Assembly (NCBI GenBank): GCA_961205875.1
Contig: OY540812.1
Span: 33,365,098-33,429,097 of the forward strand
Length of the DNA stretch: 64,000 nt
Source: Sialis fuliginosa
Taxonomy: Eukaryota > Arthropoda > Insecta > Megaloptera > Sialidae
Reading direction: 5' to 3'
Part shown: positions 44,215 through 55,409 of the stretch, piece by piece
Layout: each line of letters begins with the position of its first letter
Numbering within the stretch: the first letter of the stretch is position 1
Made by a program: the position numbers and the translations under genes
The notes under the pieces: model-generated
The model's input: only the letters and a program-made list of their open reading frames with translations
The model's database searches: none
What the model was told of the DNA's origin: nothing

Positions 44215-44401
44215 TGTTACGTTGTGTCAGGAGAGGTTCTCAATAAAACCAGTGTATAGTTAGACGGCCACAGAATGAATGTTTATTATAACATAAAAAT
44301 AAAGTCATTTTCTTAATACATAGATAAACAATATCATATTCTATTACATAGATATTACATTAGATTATTTATATAGATATATGTATGACATATATACAAC
44401 A
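44215..44401 (-). repeat. 3' LTR of element 2 (187 bp)
   Basis: On the minus strand it begins TGTTGTATATATGTCATA and ends GACACAACGTAACA. CTATATAAATA near 44366-44376 is a TATA-like box. AATAAA at 44282-44287 is a likely polyadenylation signal. The short polypurine tract AAGGGAGA precedes it (44403-44410). Confidence 0.9.
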
Positions 44402-44438
44402 TCTCCCTTATTAATTTAATTATAACACATTATAAACT

Positions 44439-47400
44439 CTATTTATATTTATACATCTTTCCTCCTCTTAATACACGATAATCATTGCAATTATTATTTT
44501 TGACCTGATTACTTTCGTTGAATCTAAAATCTGGATCTGGATCCGTATAGTGTCGAATTTGAGAGGAATTTCTTCTGTATTCTCCACCATCGTCACTTTT
44601 AATGAGATATGAACGAGGTGTGAGCCATTTTTGTATTATTCTACCTTTAAACCATTTAAAATTTTTCTTAAATATTATGCGATCATTTATATTAAATTCT
44701 TTTCTTACTTTCGTATTTTTATTATAGTATCTCTCAGAATTGTATTTTTTCCATTTAAACTCTTTTTCAATATTTTCGTTTAATCTTGGCTGCAATAATT
44801 TTTTATTTATTGGCAATTTTGTCCTGCATATTCTATTTTGTAGTAATTGTGAGGGACTATAATTTAAATCTTTTACTTTTGTATTTCTATATTCTAACAA
44901 ACTTACATATATTTGCTCATTGTTTTTTGATTTTCTTAAAATATTTTTAACTATTTGAACTGCTCTTTCAGCAAGTCCATTACTCTTAGGATAATGTGGA
45001 CTAGTTGTTATAATTTCAAAATTCCACTTTCTAGCAAAATTTCTACACTCGAAGGAGTCGAAAGGATTATTATCTGCAATTACTGTTTTCGGTATCCCGA
45101 AACGCGAAAATATTTGTTCCCAGCCATTAATGATTTCTAGTGCTGTTTTATTTCTTATTTGAATTAATTCTATCCATTTAGAAAAATAGTCCATTAATAC
45201 AAGAAATTTATTTTTTCCATATTCAAGTATATCACAAGCTACCTTATTAAATGGAATCATGGGAATTTCATGCGAAATTAATTGTTCTTTCGTATTATTG
45301 GATTGAAGCATTTGACACGTATTACATTTACTTATAAAATTTTCTATTGCTTCATCCATACCCGGCCAATATAATAATTCACGCGCTCTAGCTTTTGACT
45401 TAGTTATTCCTAAATGTGACTCGTGAATTATTTTTAACATTTCATTTTGCAAAGATTTTGGAACTATTATGCGCTCGTTCATATATAATATTTCATTATC
45501 TATAAAAATATTATTTCTATTTTTAAAATAAAATCTAATTTCTTCTTTAACCTTAGATTTATTATTAGGCCAACCTATTTTACAAATTTCTAATAATTGT
45601 TTTAAAAGTGGATCATTTTTAGTTTCTGTTTGAAATAATTCTATTTTTTCATCACTAACATCAATACTATGAATTACTTCCGTAATTTCTTTATCTTCCT
45701 CATCCTTAGTATTTAAAAAATGTCGCGATAAATAATCAGATAAGTCCATGTATCGGCCCGGAACATATTCTAATTGAATATCGTAATTTAATAATTTTAA
45801 ACGCATTCTTTGTAGTTTTGCTGACGGTATTTTATGTAAATCTTTTTGCATAATCGCAATTAAAGGTTTATGATCCGTTTTAACTTTAATTCTTTGTGAA
45901 TAAATATAACTATGAAATTTTTTACATGCATATGTTATACCTAAAAATTCTTTTTCAATTTGAGCATATCTTTTTTCGGTTTCAGATAAACTGCGAGATG
46001 CAAAAGCTATTGGTTTATTATTTTGTAGAAGACAACAGCCTAAACCATTTTGACTCGCGTCGCTTTCGATAGTTATTTCTTTGGTTGGATCAAAGGGTTG
46101 CAATAACGGAGCATTTTTTATTAGATCCTTTATTTTATTAAGTGTTACTGAATGACTAAGTGTCCAATTAAATATGGAATCTTTTTTTAATAACTCTCTT
46201 AATGGAGCCGTGACGTCAGACAAATTATGAATAAAAGATCTCATGTAATTTATGACTCCTAACAAACGCATTAATTCTTTTTTATCTTTTGGGTCTTTTA
46301 ATTGTAGTATTGCCGAAATTCGGTCGTTATCTACTCTCATACCGGCTTCTGAGAAAATATGCCCTACATATTTGACCTCTTTCATACAATATTGAAATTT
46401 ATCAGGATTAAATTTGACATTCATTTTTAAAGCTCTTTCAATTACTTTTTCTAAATTTTTGTTATGTTCCTCTTTTATTTTTCCCACTACTAAAATATCA
46501 TCAATATAAATAAATACACCCGGTAAATCACCAAAAGTTTCAAAATTATATTTCATGAATATTTCTGAACTACAAGATAAACCAAAGGGAAGTCTATTAA
46601 AACAATATTTTTTTCCAAATGGAGTGCTGAATGTTGTTAATTTTTTACTTTCAGCATCCAATTCAATCTGCCAGAACCCATCTTTAACATCTAGAACAGA
46701 ATAATATTTAGCACCATTTAACTTTTGTGCAATTTCTTCTAGTGTTGGAATTAAAAATGGTTCCTTTATTATAAATTTGTTCAATTCTTTTGGATCTAGA
46801 CAGAGTCTATGATCATTACTATTTTTCTTTTCTACAATTACTAAATTATTGACCCATTCAGTAGCTTCAGTTACTTTTTCAATTATATTCATTTTTTCTA
46901 AGACACCTAATTTGTTTAAAAGTTTATTTCTAATTTTTAAAGGTACTCTACGAGCAGGATTAACAACAGATTTATGATTTGCTGTTAATTTAATTTTGTA
47001 TGTTTTTGGAAATTTGCCAATTCCTCTAAAAGCATTAATATTTTTATTAATAAAATTATTTTTTTCATATGAATGATCACATTTTCCTAACTTAATATCA
47101 ATGTTATGCACCTTTTGAATTATTTTTAATTTTGAACAAGTATCCAAACCTAAAATTGGTGCTACGTTTTCATTCATAATAAAAAATGGCTCTATACCTA
47201 TTTCATCTCTGAATTGACAAGTGAGATAACAAACACCAAGTGGGTACAGTTTTTGACCACCATACGCTTCTAATACCATCTGTGTCGGCTCTACTTTACA
47301 TTTTTTATTAACTCTACGATATGTACTCCGTGGTAGAATGTTGACATCCGATCCAGTGTCCAGTTTGAATTCCACGAAAGTATCATCTATTCTTATTACT

Positions 47401-48311
47401 TCAGTCCATTTATGTTTTCTGAAAATATTAGGTTGATTCTTATTAATTATATCTATACATAAATTATTATCTTTGTCATTATCATTTAATGAAACGGCCT
47501 TTATTTTTTTTATTTTACATGCTATTGTGAAATGATTAAATTTTAGACAATTCATGCACTGTTTGCCATAAGCCGGACATTTTTTTGGGCCATGTGATAT
47601 TAAACATTTATAACAAGTGCGACCATTATTATTCCTATTACTACTACTATTAAAATTATTCCTATTACTATTATTGTGACCATATTTTTTATTTAAACAC
47701 TTTTTATTTGAGTACTTATCTAAGGAGAAAATTGGAGCTGCTGAACTGCTACTGGGGCCTTCTTGGACATGTCTTGTATGTTCACGAGACAGCTCCCATG
47801 CTCTGCATCGCTCGACAGCCTTTTCCAGATCCAGTCCTTCCACCTGAAGTAGCTTTTCTTGTAATGTCTTATCATACACTCCCAGCACAATCCGGTCTCG
47901 AATAAGTGAGGTTGCTTGATTATCAAATTCACAGGTCTTGGCTAGCTTCTTTAAATCAGTGTAAAAATTATCAAATGGTTCTTTTTCATTTTGATTTCTG
48001 TTATAGAAATTAAACCTTTCAAATACTATATTCTTCTTTGGAGTACAGTAGTTTTCAAACGCCTTTTTTACACTTGCAAATTTCTTTTTCTCAGCTTCAC
48101 TTAAATCAAATGTCGTGTATAACTCTAAAGCATCTGAGCCTATTGCATTTAAAAATGTAGCTATTCTCACTGCATCAGTTTTGTCATTTATACCTGCAGC
48201 GGTTTCAAATATTTCGTAATTTAATTTAAATTTTCGCCAGTTTTCACTTATGTTTCCATTTAAATTCAGGTCTTCTACAGGTTTAACAAAATTATTTGTG
48301 CTGCTTGTCAT
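44439..48311 (-). CDS. gag-pol: Gag-Pol polyprotein of element 2 (single frame)
   Basis: One uninterrupted 1,290-residue frame. Residues 1-185: gag capsid-like domain. Two zinc knuckles follow: C233, C236, H240, C245 and C252, C255, H260, C265. Aspartic protease active site is D318-T-G. Reverse transcriptase has YIDD at 602-605. RNase H has D751 in SDAS. Integrase has a zinc finger with H963/H966 and C996/C999, then D1027, D1080 and E1115. Near D1080 the sequence is ADNNP rather than the common DNGP. The C-terminal part carries a short basic module. Gag and Pol are made in equal amounts unless processed or terminated, because no frame change exists. The first ATG of the frame was chosen. No breaks are seen. 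Confidence 0.93.
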   Translation of the reverse strand: MTSSTNNFVKPVEDLNLNGNISENWRKFKLNYEIFETAAGINDKTDAVRIATFLNAIGSDALELYTTFDLSEAEKKKFASVKKAFENYCTPKKNIVFERFNFYNRNQNEKEPFDNFYTDLKKLAKTCEFDNQATSLIRDRIVLGVYDKTLQEKLLQVEGLDLEKAVERCRAWELSREHTRHVQEGPSSSSAAPIFSLDKYSNKKCLNKKYGHNNSNRNNFNSSSNRNNNGRTCYKCLISHGPKKCPAYGKQCMNCLKFNHFTIACKIKKIKAVSLNDNDKDNNLCIDIINKNQPNIFRKHKWTEVIRIDDTFVEFKLDTGSDVNILPRSTYRRVNKKCKVEPTQMVLEAYGGQKLYPLGVCYLTCQFRDEIGIEPFFIMNENVAPILGLDTCSKLKIIQKVHNIDIKLGKCDHSYEKNNFINKNINAFRGIGKFPKTYKIKLTANHKSVVNPARRVPLKIRNKLLNKLGVLEKMNIIEKVTEATEWVNNLVIVEKKNSNDHRLCLDPKELNKFIIKEPFLIPTLEEIAQKLNGAKYYSVLDVKDGFWQIELDAESKKLTTFSTPFGKKYCFNRLPFGLSCSSEIFMKYNFETFGDLPGVFIYIDDILVVGKIKEEHNKNLEKVIERALKMNVKFNPDKFQYCMKEVKYVGHIFSEAGMRVDNDRISAILQLKDPKDKKELMRLLGVINYMRSFIHNLSDVTAPLRELLKKDSIFNWTLSHSVTLNKIKDLIKNAPLLQPFDPTKEITIESDASQNGLGCCLLQNNKPIAFASRSLSETEKRYAQIEKEFLGITYACKKFHSYIYSQRIKVKTDHKPLIAIMQKDLHKIPSAKLQRMRLKLLNYDIQLEYVPGRYMDLSDYLSRHFLNTKDEEDKEITEVIHSIDVSDEKIELFQTETKNDPLLKQLLEICKIGWPNNKSKVKEEIRFYFKNRNNIFIDNEILYMNERIIVPKSLQNEMLKIIHESHLGITKSKARARELLYWPGMDEAIENFISKCNTCQMLQSNNTKEQLISHEIPMIPFNKVACDILEYGKNKFLVLMDYFSKWIELIQIRNKTALEIINGWEQIFSRFGIPKTVIADNNPFDSFECRNFARKWNFEIITTSPHYPKSNGLAERAVQIVKNILRKSKNNEQIYVSLLEYRNTKVKDLNYSPSQLLQNRICRTKLPINKKLLQPRLNENIEKEFKWKKYNSERYYNKNTKVRKEFNINDRIIFKKNFKWFKGRIIQKWLTPRSYLIKSDDGGEYRRNSSQIRHYTDPDPDFRFNESNQVKNNNCNDYRVLRGGKMYKYK

Positions 48312-48540
48312 AATGATTTATTAATTTTTATAAATGCATAAATCTGATCAAAGATGTACAATGTCATACACGCGGTCACTAATTTTTATTTTATTTTATC
48401 CACTTGATTATTTATAATCTTCTTTAAATAATACTCTTCATGTATTTTAAATTTGATTTTAATCATTTCACTTATAATATTTTTCATTTATAATTAATTA
48501 ATATTTATATGTTATTTTTACATACACTTTGTTCGACTTG

Positions 48541-48554
48541 CACCGACTGCGCCA
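48541..48554 (-). other. Primer binding site of element 2
   Basis: TGGCGCAGTCGGTG on the minus strand abuts the 5' LTR with no gap. The same 12-base start is known from insect gypsy-type elements primed by tRNA-Ser; the tRNA identity is recalled, not checked. Confidence 0.7.
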
Positions 48555-48741
48555 TGTTACGTTGTGTCAGGAGAGGTTCTCAATAAAACCAGTGTATAGT
48601 TAGGCGGCCACAGAATGAATGTTTATTATAACATAAAAATAAAGTCATTTTCTTAATACATAGATAAACAATATCATATTCTATTACATAGATATTACAT
48701 TAGATTATTTATATAGATATATGTATGACATATATACAACA
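48555..48741 (-). repeat. 5' LTR of element 2 (187 bp)
   Basis: It matches 44215-44401 except at 48604. It is followed by the GTTAA duplication at 48742-48746. Confidence 0.9.
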
Positions 48742-49202
48742 GTTAATATTTAAATATTTTTCTACAATGATTTTTAAAAGGGATTATAAAATGTACGAAC
48801 AGGGAAGCTGTTTGAATTTTATGTTATAATGTGATTTATCAAGTCAACTACTAAAAACATAATTTTTACTTTCTTTCTTAATATAATTCTATAACTGAAT
48901 TACATTTCAATTTGCAAAAAAAAATCTGAAAAGTAGAGATTTCAATTTTCAAAATGTAATTTTATTTTTTCCCCTTTTTAGCAATATTTTAATGGCTCTT
49001 AATGTTTTTTTCTTCTTCAGATCATTTTTTATTTTTTAATTGTAATTTTTTTTCGAACAAGGTAATTTTCTTTCAATTACAAACTTGAACCCGAACCCGA
49101 ATCTGAACCCTAAAAAAGAACAGTTTTTGAACCCAAAAAGTTTCCACCATGCTGAACCCGACCCGAACCCGAACCATAAATAAATTCCGATTCAAGTCCC
49201 TG

Positions 49203-50514
49203 GTTATACCTGTGAAAAAATTCCCAAATAATTTTTTGACCCGTCACAGTGGATTTCCCCCTTAATATCTAAATAATCTAATATCTAATTTATTTAGTAC
49301 TAGCAGACTCGCACGGGAGTTAAAATTTCACCCCCTGTCACATATTTCTAATTAGTTTAATTAGAACCGACGGGAAGAATACCACAGGCGTGGGGGATTT
49401 AGGGGAACAAAATAAATACCAAAACCTGGTCAGATAACATATCTAAGTATTAAGACACTGACTTACACTCCTTAGTCCGTTCGCGCCACTCCTGCGTCGC
49501 GCCGATACGACCGCATGCGAATTTATACGAGTATGTATACCCTTTGATCAGTTTGGGATTTTTATATGTTGTTACATACAAGGTATATTTTTTGAAAAAA
49601 TGGTGATTGCCCTCCGAGGACAACATGGTGTTTTTTTTTTTTTTTTTAAATTTTATTATTATTTTTATTTTTTTGTTTATGTACAGAGGACCATTATAAA
49701 ATTACCTCTGATGAGTCATAAGTAACTCTATAATGTAAATTGAAACAATTTTTTTTTCGTAAAACTATACATTTTTTAAGTTAATATTTCGTCAGGTTGA
49801 AAGATACATAATATGTAGAATACGTATAATTAACCATAGTACAAATTTGTATTCTACAGGGAGTCGAACCAATACAATTTCCTGATTTGGTTTGACTTCA
49901 GTGAAGAAAATAAAATTCCGGTTAATAAAATAATCAATAAATAGGCATTCCGATCAAAAAATTATATGGAAGATTAACATCTCAAATTTGAAAGAGTCGG
50001 GTTATAATAAAGGGAGGAATGCCTGCACAATTATTTAAAAGTATCTAGACTTTTATGTGCTTAAATAATTTGAATTTTAAATCAGATATGTGTTGTAGAT
50101 TCGATAACTATAATTACTTGTATGATTGCCTAATAAAAATAGTTAATAAAACTAAAGTAGTTCGGCTTGGTTAATGATACGTTTACACGAAACGGTTGGG
50201 TTATTTATTAGTTTTGTTGTCTTAGTTACTACCACAACGATCTACTAAGGAATACGGAATAAGGATATTTGTAGTATCGTAATCAGGATCCGGTATTTCC
50301 AGAAAAATTAAGTACCTATTGAAAATTCCACTATATTTAACACTAAATACCCATGTTTTCGACATTTTATATTTTATAGTAGGTAGTAATAAATTAATAT
50401 TCTTTTAATTTCACAATATCTCTTATCACAGATTGTATAAATTTAAAAATAACTGAAAACACACTTAACCCATTTTCTCCAAACGTTGTCATTTGTCATA
50501 TAATGGCATATACA
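49203..50514. other. Non-coding region with a Helitron-like end
   Basis: ACTAGCAGACTCGCACGGGA at about 49300 is, on the minus strand, a Helitron-type 3' end (CCCGTGCGAGTCTGCTAGT). The rest of that element cannot be followed. A poly-T run lies at 49629-49648. Between 49470 and 49530 sequence is GC-rich but has no frame of note. Confidence 0.4.
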
Positions 50515-51117
50515 GTAGGGTCAACTAGGGTAAAAGTGAAACAAAATACAAATCTTTCATGTTTTTTGACAGTTAACGATACAATTTCATACTTTAAATT
50601 TTTCTACTAGATGCGCTTATGAATAACCATTTTAAATACTTACATCATTTGAACTGAACGATACAACACGGACTTTAAAAATGAAAAAAGTGTGTTTCAT
50701 TTTTAACCTCTAATTTGGGAAAAAGTGAAACAGGTAAGGGAAAAATTGAAATAAGCCTCTAATGAAAAATTTTTCCCGAAAAATTTAAAGAAAAGCTACA
50801 AAGGCAACTTTTATTTATCTTCTTTGTGGTATATCAATGTGAAATTGTAACTTTAATTAATATCTGAGCTATACAGAAAGTTATGTGCAAAGAATTAAAA
50901 TTTAATTCACACGTTTTGACATCGACTAACAGGGAAATCTGTAGGGGTGACACATCACTTATTAGGCGATTCATAGTTTCAGGTCGCTTTAACAAACTTT
51001 TAATGATGATGTCAGTTTTTATAATTCTCCTATAAACAAATTAGTTTTTTAGTTGCAAGCTTGTTTCACTTTTACCCCATTTTTTTGGTGTTTCATATTT
51101 ACCCCGCTCGACCCTAC
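50515..51117. mobile_element. TIR element with GGGTAAAAGTGAAAC-tiled ends (603 bp)
   Basis: The left end GTAGGGTCAACTAGGGTAAA then AGTGAAAC and the right end GACCCTAC are inverted. Variants of GGTAAAAGTGAAAC occur at both termini and inside (GGGAAAAAGTGAAACAGG). No target duplication is clear. Non-coding; a frame starting at 51061 only reads out of the right end. Confidence 0.6.
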
Positions 51118-52157
51118 ATTATTAAATTGCGTTATTCCGTTGTTGTATATATTTGGCATTGTTGCCTAATTATCGCTCTAGCTTCATTTTTAATTTTGTT
51201 ATTTTCAATATATTTTATACCTTCGAATAAAACTTTATTTTTCTTTCTGAATTTTTTCTGTTGTAAGGGAGAATGGTATCAAAAGTAACAATTTTTACAA
51301 GAAAGCTGTAAAGTATGTTCCAATTGACCAAACACCTGAATTTATTTAGGAATAAAATGTGTAATAAAACAATTTTATGGCACTTAATTATTTTTATAAT
51401 TTTTTTTAAGCAAATTCAGAATGGTACAAATGACAGTGGTGTCGGATGTAACGACGCAGGTGCCGTTTGTAATGAAATATAAAAAAAATCAGTAATTCAA
51501 GCAAAGTAATCAAAACTACCTACGTTTCTTGTATTAGATATTATAATTGTAAAACGAAACATACGTAATCAATACAAATATTAAACTGTTCTTAAATCAA
51601 AAGTATCGATATACTATGAGATCTATTTATTGTTTTCGTATATTTTTATATTAATCACAAAAGTTACTAAATATAAAAAATTATCTTAGTTAAACATAAA
51701 AAACTCTAATTAATAGGTAAGTAATGATAGTAGTAGAGTACTTGTTAAATAAATAAATAAATTTAAATAAACAATATTATTATTCGAAACATTTTATTTA
51801 ATTTTGAGTCGGTTAAGAAATGTTCAACGTGGTTTTCGGACTTAAACGGTTTTTAGTTAATATCTAGATAGGCTATGAAAATTTTGTGAAATGTAAATAC
51901 ACTATTAAACTGCCCCCTCTTAAAGGAAATTTTTTTCACATTACCCTGGTAATGAGACATCTATTTTTCATACTTCCTTTTCTTAGATAAAACAAGTATT
52001 TCACCTCCTTAAATAATAGCCAGTTTTTTTCTTACTTACCAAATTGTGCAAAATTTGAAGTTGTATATTGTATTGGACGCTATACAGTTTAAAGTTATAA
52101 GTAAGAAAATGCAATAGAATTGCGGAAGACTCGGACTGAGGGCATACAATAAATTTC
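51118..52157. other. AT-rich non-coding region
   Basis: Nothing supported beyond AT-rich sequence and poly-T runs. Confidence 0.4.
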
Positions 52158-52948
52158 AATTAAAATAAAACGGCCAAGTGCGTGTTGGGCACGCACATGA
52201 TAGGGTTCCGTAAGAATTTTCACTACGATTTATAAAAAAGAGTTATTTCAAAATTTTCTTGCTACAGTGTTCGTTATAATTGTATGTACTAATTTAAAGC
52301 CTCATTCTGGATTTTTTTCAGAACTTTGCATCGATAGTTTATAAATTAGAATGGGAGACGCTCTGATAACCACGTTGAAAAGCAAATATGTATATCGTGA
52401 ATGAAAGGTTAAAATCAAAAGGTTATATGACATTTTTTGTTGTATTTTAGAAGACCTATCTAAAGAAAAGTGAAAAAAATGTGAGTACACTTTTCAGTCT
52501 ATGGGACGGGGTCCAATTTTTTTTACAATGTTTGTTGTAATTTTCAGTGAAAGTACTAATCAAAAACTACAACTGGATTTTTTCAGATTTTTCGAATCGA
52601 TAGTTTAGAAAATAGAGGGGTGGTGCTCTGATAACGACTTTAAACATAAATATATCGTGACTGAAAAGTTAAAAATCAAATGGTAATTTTTTGTTGTATT
52701 TTAGGAGAACTATCTAAATACACCCCTCAATGTGATTAGTGAGAAAAATTTTTGAATATACTTTTCAGTCTATAACAAAGGGGTCCAAAAAAAATTTTTT
52801 TTTATTTCATCATTTCTGTTTTTAGATCATCAATCTATGTCCGTATACCAAATTTCATCTTAATAAGTATAACATTTTTATAGACAGACGCGCTCTGTCC
52901 TTCTATCTATAAAAATTTAAGGGTTCCTAGTTTTCTACGGAACCCTAA
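52158..52948 (+). repeat. Insect-type dispersed repeat with tandem 270-bp unit
   Basis: It starts near AAACGGCCAAGTGCGTGTTG and TAGGGTTCCGTA and ends TTCTACGGAACCCTAAA, a style I know from abundant lepidopteran repeats. Inside, two diverged direct repeats of about 270 bp (52262-52520, 52533-52790) share CATCGATAGTTT, GCTCTGATAAC, TATCGTGA and TTTTTTGTTGTATTTTAG. A reverse copy is at 59100-59373. Non-coding. Confidence 0.6.
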
Positions 52949-53182
52949 ATGCACATTATCAAAATTACCTACTAGACGTTTCCCGAAACATTCAAAAAGA
53001 GGATACACCCAAGAAAACCGGATGCATTTCAATTCAATTTATTATTAGTTTTTTTTATTACGTTACAGTGTTACCAACAATGCCAAGTAAAAAATATTGT
53101 TTATGGTTTATAGCATGCATTTTGTACATAAAGCGACGGTTCGCATGAATTACATTAATAAAATGTATGTGTTAATGTGTAA

Positions 53183-53480
53183 TGGGGGGTTTACATTTGC
53201 TGTTTTGCTCGGCCGAGTACGATACTCGGTTCGAATGCGTTCCGACTTGACCTCGGATCTACTTTATCGTGCGAGTGGCTTACTGGGCGAGCAAAAGCAT
53301 GTCTGAACAGGTACAAATGTAAACAGTACCAGTCAGTTGTATTCTCATAACGCGATAAAAATGAATAGTCAAACAAGAAAGCATGCTTGCCATATTTTTA
53401 ATGTAGACAGAAAAGTATTATCGCTCTAGTATCAACATGCTGTTAATCGTCCGAGTGTAACAGCAAATGTAAACTCGCCA
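53183..53480. mobile_element. 298-bp MITE, TAA duplication (PIF/Harbinger-like)
   Basis: The ends TGGGGGGTTTACATTTGCTG and CAGCAAATGTAAACTCGCCA are inverted; complementary CTCGGCCGAG-type words continue inward. TAA lies on both sides (53180-53182, 53481-53483). A 3-bp TAA duplication and GTTTACA in the terminus fit PIF/Harbinger. The interior is CpG-rich for this region. Short frames across it have no domain. Confidence 0.65.
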
Positions 53481-53519
53481 TAAAGTTGCAGATATTATTA
53501 CATTCGTTGTATTCTAACA

Positions 53520-53692
53520 AAAACATCTGCCAAGTAAATGTACAGTGCTTTCTCGTGTTAAATTCACCAAAGGTAGTTAATTAATTATTGAACAATTTTA
53601 ATAAATATCGATAAAACATTCAGATGAACTGCCCGCCATTGGTTAACCGCGGGGCCGTGTGTGTACAATCCTTAGACCGGCCCTGATGGCGT
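53520..53692 (+). repeat. Family C fragment joined to a possible hAT-like end
   Basis: AACATCTGCCAAGTAAATGT begins a family C start. After about 53645 it changes to CGCGGGGCCGTGTGTGTA and AGACCGGCCCTG, like the termini of hAT-like MITEs and like the word at 13366. Partial only. Confidence 0.4.
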
Positions 53693-54228
53693 CCAATTCA
53701 CATATCCACGACGAGAAATTACACGGTCGGAGTATTTTCCTTCAATAAAGCCATTGTTTCAGCAGCATTATGACAAGTAACTCCATCCTGCTGAACCGCA
53801 TATTTTCAAAACCCAAATCGATCAAATTATTATTGGCATTATAAATATTATGTCTGCCAGCTGAAAAATGGCGGAAAATTTAAAATTGCAGCTCTTCTTG
53901 TATCACTCGTAGAATTTGTTAATAATCTTCTATACTTCATAGATCTTTGCAGGTCTCTGCAGATCAAAAACCAGTGAAAAAAGTATGATTTTGTCTGATC
54001 TGATTTGATTACTTTAGATCTAAATTTTTTCCCGGGTAGTTAATAATTTTAATTGACTGTTAAAAATTATTAACAAAAATCTTGACCACTTGTATATCAA
54101 AAATAAAGCGAAAATGGACCTATTAATTAACTCCCTTCAATATTAACATTCAATTATGAAACATCCTGTATATGTAATTTTATATCTGATGTAAATATAT
54201 TTGTTTTGTTATAAAAAAAAGTATGATC
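53693..54228. other. AT-rich non-coding region
   Basis: No gene, RNA or clear repeat is seen. Confidence 0.35.
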
Positions 54229-55409
54229 ACATCTGTGCCTGGACCAGAATTAATTAATTCTATATTTGATACATTGTCGGCTATTAGTCAGGTAGTCTAT
54301 ATAAGGCCTAGGAAATGTATATAATTGAATTGATTTTATACAATGCCTGGTGATTTTAGGCATTCTATACAATATCTAGGAGTTGTATACAATACCGGAT
54401 TATATACATTGCCGGTAACATACATATATACAACTATATACATACACGCACACATACATACAAATCGACAACGAACGTGTATAAATTAGCACGATAATAT
54501 TAATAACTTCCGATACAGTGCACGCCGATCGTATCTTGTTTTTACCCGCGCGATTTAAGGTACGAGTATTGTTGTTTTATAAACATAGATTCAGTGAATT
54601 GTAGATTTTTCACATACTTTTTGGCAAATAAATTTGTCACATTGTAAATGCATTTTTATGAAACTTTACAATAAAACTCATAGGAGATTTTCAATTAAAA
54701 GTTATTTGATCATTGTAGGAATGTATAGATGAAAGTCTAAAATTTTAATGTTATTTATGGATAGCTCATATATTTTACTATTTAAAAAAAATAATGTTGG
54801 ACGTATGGTTTTTGAGTAGTTGGATATTAAAAAAAGAGTTTTTAATACACGGTAAATGAGAGAACTCGCCGAAAATGCTCTATTTATTGAAATTCTACAC
54901 AGAGACGTTTTATATAATTATAAAACACATACATTTACGTGTAGTATCAGAACCAGGTTTATTCAAAGTAATGTAAAATTAGAAATACAACACTACCATG
55001 ACAGCATGTTTGTAAAGACGCGTCAACATTCCGTAATAGTAATAGAGTGTGACTTACTGGCAAACAACGTGTGCGAGTGCAACAACTAGAGTCGACGAAG
55101 TCTATATGTATACTGCGATCGCCAAATTATATCTAATGTTTTACTTTTAATTATTGGCAAAGTAAAAAAATTCCATTTAATGTACACGTGTTCTGTATAT
55201 ATGTTACCGGCAATGTATGAAATACGGCATTCTATATAATTCCTAGGTATTCTATAGAATGCCTAAAATCACCAGGCAATGTATGAAATGAATTTAATTA
55301 TATACATTTCCTAGGCATTCTATAGAATACCTAATTGATAGCCGGCAATGTATGAAATATAAACATAAATAGGGTGAATCGATCAATTTTGGTCCAGCTA
55401 CAGATGTTG
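54229..55409. mobile_element. TIR element with dyad-rich arms (about 1.2 kb)
   Basis: The outer ends ACATCTGTGCCTGGACC and GGTCCAGCTACAGATGT are inverted. Arms of about 200 bp (54229-54430, 55197-55409) share TTGCCGGTAACATA, CTAGGAAATGTATATAATT and GCCTGGTGATTTTAGGCATT in inverted order. Each arm holds one 38-bp dyad module (54359-54396, 55226-55263). The interior is AT-rich; a 77-codon frame there has no domain. Class unresolved. Confidence 0.65.

Larger units (their letters stand above)
44215..48741 (-). mobile_element. Complete Ty3/gypsy LTR retrotransposon (element 2)
   Basis: A 4.5-kb minus-strand element with 187-bp LTRs, GTTAA duplications at 44210-44214 and 48742-48746, a primer site and one long gag-pol frame. 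LTRs differ at one of 187 positions (44264 A, 48604 G), so insertion is young but older than, or as old as, element 1. Single-frame layout, short LTRs and the primer site are like those of the Mag-type lineage described from silkworm; that placement is inference. Confidence 0.93.
44059..49202. mobile_element. hAT-like element with GAACCCGAACC-tiled ends, split by LTR element 2
   Basis: The termini CAGGGACCTGAAC and ATTCAAGTCCCTG are inverted. CCTGAACCCGAACCCGAA words tile the left end and the right end (49083-49180). Without the LTR element it is about 0.6 kb and non-coding. No exact 8-bp duplication remains (ATAATACC and GTTATACC agree at 6 of 8), so the hAT call rests on terminal style. It predates element 2. 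Confidence 0.55.

Noticed and set aside
47708-47932. Short frames opposite the gag part of element 2
   Set aside because: They overlap the intact gag-pol frame and have no support of their own.
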